From JAVDCA01 sp963819385 (lineage in GTDB: Bacteria; Pseudomonadota; Alphaproteobacteria; Rhizobiales; Xanthobacteraceae), in the NCBI GenBank assembly GCA_963819385.1, contig CAWFVV010000001.1:868001-932000 (forward strand): 64,000 nt of DNA. Reading direction: 5' to 3'. The translations under genes and the position numbers were made by a program. This document shows positions 60,850 to 64,000 of the stretch, in pieces. Numbering within the stretch: the stretch's first letter is position 1; each line of letters begins with the position of its first letter. The notes beneath the pieces are model-generated. The model saw nothing but the letters and a program-made list of their open reading frames with translations, was not told where the DNA came from and did not search any database.

Positions 60850-61812
60850 ATGACAACGATCATTGACTCTGCCGAACCTCATCGCCGGCGTCGGCGTGCG
60901 CTGCTGGCTTGGGCCGTCGTAGCCGTGCTCGGCTGCGCCACGGCGCCGGCCGACGCACAGCAATCCTTCAAGAGCGCGGACGATGCCGCGGCGGCGCTCG
61001 TGAAGGCCGCCAAGGCCGGCGACCGCGACAGTCTGCTCGCCGTCCTCGGCGAGGGCGGCGCCGATATCATCTCCTCCGGCGATTCGGTCGCGGATGCCGA
61101 GACGCGCGCGCGTTTCATCGCCGCCTATGACGAAAAGCACGAGATATCGACGCAAGGAGACAAGATGGCATTGATGCTCGTGGGAAAGGATGATTTTCCA
61201 CTCCCGATCCCGCTCGTCCGCAAGGGCGACGCTTGGCAGTTCGACACGTCCGCCGGTCGTCAGGAGATCCTCTATCGCCGGATCGGGCGCAACGAGTCCG
61301 CCGCGATCCAATCCAGCCTCGCCTACGTGGACGCGCAAAATGAATACGCCGAACGCGACCATGGCGCCGGCGTCGGCGCCTACGCGCAACGCATCATCAG
61401 CACGCCCGGCAAGAAGGACGGACTGTATTGGCCGACCGCCGCCGGTGAGGAGCAAAGCCCGCTCGGCGAGCTCATCGCCGGCGCGACGGCGCAAGGTTAC
61501 CGCGTCGGCCGCGAGCGCTCGCCCTATCACGGCTACTACTACAAGATCCTGACGCGCCAGGCGCGGGATGCGCCCGGCGGAACGCTCGATTATGTGGTCA
61601 ACGGAAAGATGATCGGCGGATTTGCGCTCGTCGCCTATCCGGCCGAATACGGCAATTCCGGTGTGATGACCTTCATGGTGAACCAAAACGGGCTCGTCTT
61701 GCAGAAAAACCTCGGACCGCAGACGGCGCAGATTGTCGAGCGGATCACATCGTTCGATCCGGACCAGAGCTGGACCAAGGTCGACGACGCCACAGCCTCT
61801 GGGGAGAACTGA
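60850..61812 (+). CDS. DUF2950 secreted protein
   Basis: About 320 residues from ATG 60850, preceded by AAGGA; ATGs at 60817, 60823, 60829 and 60841 are also in frame within a small AGGATGGATGC repeat. After a signal segment (ALLAWAVVAVLGCATAPADA) it shows QQSFKSADDAAAALVKAAKA, LYRRIGRNESAAIQSSLAYV and SPYHGYYYKILTRQ, which are DUF2950 hallmarks. The function is unknown. DUF3300 and DUF2950 genes are neighbours in other proteobacteria, so they probably act together in the envelope; the FixK-type box at 59148 may drive both. Confidence 0.82.
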   Translation: MTTIIDSAEPHRRRRRALLAWAVVAVLGCATAPADAQQSFKSADDAAAALVKAAKAGDRDSLLAVLGEGGADIISSGDSVADAETRARFIAAYDEKHEISTQGDKMALMLVGKDDFPLPIPLVRKGDAWQFDTSAGRQEILYRRIGRNESAAIQSSLAYVDAQNEYAERDHGAGVGAYAQRIISTPGKKDGLYWPTAAGEEQSPLGELIAGATAQGYRVGRERSPYHGYYYKILTRQARDAPGGTLDYVVNGKMIGGFALVAYPAEYGNSGVMTFMVNQNGLVLQKNLGPQTAQIVERITSFDPDQSWTKVDDATASGEN

Positions 61813-61997
61813 CGTCGGCAGGCCTCGCGGGCGGTCGGAGATGACATCACGGATCGCTCATCGATTCGAGCGGCAGAGCGATCCATCCCGCCCTGATCGT
61901 CGACTGACACGCGCCATCATATTCGCGGCGACAACGGAGCGCGCGCTGGTCGCGGCCCCTTGAAACCACCACAAGCCCCTGATACGCCACGCGGAAC

Positions 61998-62074
61998 GAG
62001 CGCGTAGCTCAGTTGGTAGAGCACCTGACTTTTAATCAGGTGGTCGTGGGTTCGAGTCCCCACCGCGCTCACCA
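61998..62074 (+). tRNA. tRNA-Lys (anticodon UUU)
   Basis: Acceptor stem GAGCGCG (61998-62004) pairs with CGCGCTC (62064-62070), followed by A and an encoded CCA (62072-62074). D arm GCTCAGTTGGTAGAGC, anticodon arm CCTGACTTTTAATCAGG with loop CTTTTAA (anticodon TTT), and T arm GTGGGTTCGAGTCCCAC are all perfect cloverleaf parts. Confidence 0.97.
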
Positions 62075-62291
62075 GACGCACATTATATTTCCCGGAGACA
62101 TGGGCCGTATCGTCCCATTGTTGTCGTCGATATCAAAGATCAATTGCGTGCGGTCCTGCATCCGGGAACCCGCCACCCAAGCGGACCAGGCGTTCATGCC
62201 TGGCGCCCGTGGCTTCGCCAAATCTCCGCAGTCTGCTAGCTTTCGGCGATCGCCGTGGGGCACCCATCGGGACACGCAAGGAGAAAGCCGC

Positions 62292-63464
62292 ATGCCTATC
62301 GTCAACCGCCTGTCCGACCTGCATGCCGAGATCACTGCGTGGCGGCGCGATATCCATGCGCATCCCGAGCTTCAGTACGATGTGCACCGCACGGCCGCGA
62401 CCGTGGCCGACAAGCTCAAATCGTTCGGCTGCGACGAGGTCGTGACCGGGATCGGCCGCACCGGCGTGGTCGGCGTGATCCGCGGCAACCGGCCGGGCGC
62501 CGGCAACCGCAAGGTGATCGGCCTGCGCGCCGACATGGATGCGCTGCCGCTCGAGGAGGCGACTAATGTCCCGTACAAGTCGACCGTGCCGGGCAAGATG
62601 CACGCCTGCGGCCATGACGGGCACACCGCCATGCTGCTCGGTGCCGCGCGCTACCTCGCGGAGACGCGCAACTTCGCCGGCACCGCGGTCGTGATCTTCC
62701 AGCCGGCCGAGGAGGGCGGGGCCGGCGGCCGCGCCATGGTGCAGGACGGGTTGATGGACCGCTTCGGCATCGAGGAGGTCTACGGCATGCACAATTATCC
62801 GGGCATGCCGATCGGCCAGTTCGCCATCCGCTCCGGACCCGCGATGGCGGCCGCGGACACGATCTCGATCAACATCGAGGGCCGCGGCGCGCATGCGGCG
62901 CGCCCGCATATGTCGGTCGACACCGTCCTGGTCGGCGCCCAGATCGTCAACCAGGTCCAGTCGATCGTCTCGCGCAATGTCGACCCGCTGCAGGCCGCGG
63001 TCGTCTCAATCTGTATGTTCCAGGCCGGGCATACCGACAACGTCCTGCCGCAGACCGCGCATCTGCGCGGCACGGCGCGCAGCCTCACGCCCGAGGTGCG
63101 CGACCTCTTGGAAAAGCGCCTGCATGAGGTGGTCGAGGGCACCGCCAAGCTCTACGGCGCAACCGCGAAGCTCGAGTACCGGCGCGGCTATCCGGTACTG
63201 GAAAACCATGAGCAGCAGACCGGGTTCGCGGCGTCGGTCGCCGGCGAGATCGTCGGCCGCGATCGGGTCAACACCACCATGGTGCCGGTTATGGGCGCGG
63301 AGGACTTCTCCTATATGCTGCAGGAGCGGCCCGGCGCCTTCATCTTCATCGGCAACGGCGACACGGCCGGGCTGCATAACCCCGGTTACGACTTCAACGA
63401 CGAAGCCATTCCGGTCGGCACGTCCTATTGGGCACGCCTGGTCGAGACCGCGATGCCGGGGTGA
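62292..63464 (+). CDS. M20-family amidohydrolase (hippurate hydrolase-like)
   Basis: 390 residues from ATG 62292 (AAGGAG at 62278-62283). Metal-binding motifs: MHACGHDGHTAMLLGAARYL with the Cys and His ligands, FQPAEEGGAGGRAMVQDGLM with the catalytic Glu pair, and GAEDFSYMLQERPGAF near the end. Members remove acyl groups from N-acyl amino acids such as N-benzoylglycine or indole-acetyl-amino acids. It is cytoplasmic, with no signal peptide. It lies 218 bases after tRNA-Lys and ends six bases from the convergent gene. Confidence 0.92.
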   Translation: MPIVNRLSDLHAEITAWRRDIHAHPELQYDVHRTAATVADKLKSFGCDEVVTGIGRTGVVGVIRGNRPGAGNRKVIGLRADMDALPLEEATNVPYKSTVPGKMHACGHDGHTAMLLGAARYLAETRNFAGTAVVIFQPAEEGGAGGRAMVQDGLMDRFGIEEVYGMHNYPGMPIGQFAIRSGPAMAAADTISINIEGRGAHAARPHMSVDTVLVGAQIVNQVQSIVSRNVDPLQAAVVSICMFQAGHTDNVLPQTAHLRGTARSLTPEVRDLLEKRLHEVVEGTAKLYGATAKLEYRRGYPVLENHEQQTGFAASVAGEIVGRDRVNTTMVPVMGAEDFSYMLQERPGAFIFIGNGDTAGLHNPGYDFNDEAIPVGTSYWARLVETAMPG

Positions 63465-63470
63465 GGCGCG

Positions 63471-64000
63471 CTACGCGCTTTCCACCCGATTTTCTGCCCG
63501 CGCAGGCGGCGCGATCTCGGCGCGGCGCGGCAGCAGCACGGCGAGCGGGCTGGCGAGGCGCGCCTGCAGCAGCGCGAGGGCGGCACCAAGCCGTGCCTCG
63601 GCGTCGCGCCAGAACGCGAAGTCGTTGAGGCGCGTCTCCTCGACGAGCGCGAGCGCCGCGGCGGCGAGGAACGGCAGGCTCTGCACGATCAGCACGTCGG
63701 CGAAAAGGTTGATCTCGCGCACATTCTCGCCGTTCGTGACGAAGACCGTGACGGCGCCGGCGATCAGCAGGGCGCCCATCAACGCCTCATAGAAGGCCGG
63801 GAAGGTGACGCGCGCCTTTCGCGCATGGCCGCCCTTGGCGGTGCGCACGAAGGGCAAATGCTCGGTGACGAGCCCCGTGGCGACGGCACGCGCGACGGTC
63901 CATTGCATCGACATGGCGGCAATCATCGCGGCCGCCATCTGGCGCGGCGGGATGGCGACACGGCTGCGATAGAGCGTGATGAAATGCGCAACCGAGACCA
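63471..64000 (-). CDS. Glycosyltransferase-like membrane protein, C-terminal part (partial)
   Basis: The gene enters from the right edge; 176 codons are present before the stop at 63471. The visible part has membrane helices (ALMGALLIAGAVTVFVT and VLIVQSLPFLAAAALALVEE) and the segment GLVTEHLPFVRTAKGGHARK, which resembles the C-terminal membrane region of processive family-2 glycosyltransferases of rhizobia. The catalytic domain is outside the window, so the assignment is tentative. An ATG at 63938 is internal, since the same frame stays open and protein-like to the edge. Confidence 0.6.
   Translation of the reverse strand, partial: VSVAHFITLYRSRVAIPPRQMAAAMIAAMSMQWTVARAVATGLVTEHLPFVRTAKGGHARKARVTFPAFYEALMGALLIAGAVTVFVTNGENVREINLFADVLIVQSLPFLAAAALALVEETRLNDFAFWRDAEARLGAALALLQARLASPLAVLLPRRAEIAPPARAENRVESA

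Noticed and set aside
60817..60852. AGGATGGATGC tandem repeat with several ATG codons before the DUF2950 gene
   Set aside because: It looks like a small slippage repeat that only makes the start ambiguous; no regulatory role can be supported.
1..64000. CRISPR arrays, insertion sequences, integrases and prophage genes
   Set aside because: No regularly spaced direct repeats and no transposase, integrase or phage structural motif were seen; the S74 domain at 60536-60799 belongs to a secreted host protein, not a phage gene cluster.

Overview
The window (about 65% G+C by eye, dense short-spaced operons, TAT-exported molybdenum hydroxylases, several Bug/TctC-type binding proteins, a FixK regulator with FixK/FNR-type boxes, an EcfG-like sigma factor, an HpnN hopanoid transporter and an encoded tRNA-Lys) fits an alphaproteobacterium of the Hyphomicrobiales, near the Nitrobacteraceae/Xanthobacteraceae. 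Species cannot be told from the sequence alone. There is no phage, insertion sequence or CRISPR array that I can see.

Left part (1-18 kb): the 3' end of tgt, then two separate two-subunit molybdenum hydroxylases (284-2984 and 12806-15450), two tripartite-tricarboxylate-type binding proteins, a polar amino-acid ABC transporter whose two permease genes each carry a one-base frameshift, a 3-hydroxybenzoate 6-hydroxylase-like flavoenzyme divergent from a Rieske protein and an amidohydrolase, a diacylglycerol kinase and a long-chain acyl-CoA synthetase. This reads as catabolism of aromatic and N-heterocyclic acids. Two palindromic interspersed elements lie between genes.

Middle (18-31 kb): a patchwork. 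A two-gene unit (FkbM methyltransferase plus a small secreted protein) occurs twice, about 9.7 kb apart. Copy 1 keeps the methyltransferase (one frameshift) and has lost the end of the second gene; copy 2 has lost the methyltransferase core and keeps the second gene. Between them lie an esterase, hpnN, a 5'-truncated acyltransferase, a cysteine-rich secreted protein, a benzoate-CoA-ligase-like enzyme and an unknown gene.

Right part (31-60 kb): the most interesting region. Nine 14-bp FixK/FNR-type boxes (TTGA/C-N6-TCAA) lie in intergenic positions around a fixK-type Crp/Fnr gene. They precede: a small membrane gene with an AI-2E-type transporter; a four-gene HlyD/RND export operon; aspartate 4-decarboxylase; a small secreted protein; a DUF3141-pta-ackA-fabI-ppk2 operon; a CoA-transferase/MaoC operon; a broken FUSC-type gene; an operon of an Orn/Lys/Arg-type decarboxylase with two AspT-family antiporters; and a divergent pair encoding a Gly/Tyr-rich secreted protein and a DUF3300 protein with a C-terminal S74-type chaperone domain. 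My reading is a low-oxygen energy and acid-stress module: decarboxylation coupled to antiport (proton consumption, membrane potential), acetyl-phosphate/acetate ATP production, and polyhydroxyalkanoate and polyphosphate handling.

The end (60-64 kb) holds a DUF2950 protein, tRNA-Lys(UUU), an M20 amidohydrolase and the 3' part of a glycosyltransferase-like membrane protein. Several genes are broken by a single extra base; in part this may be assembly error rather than biology.
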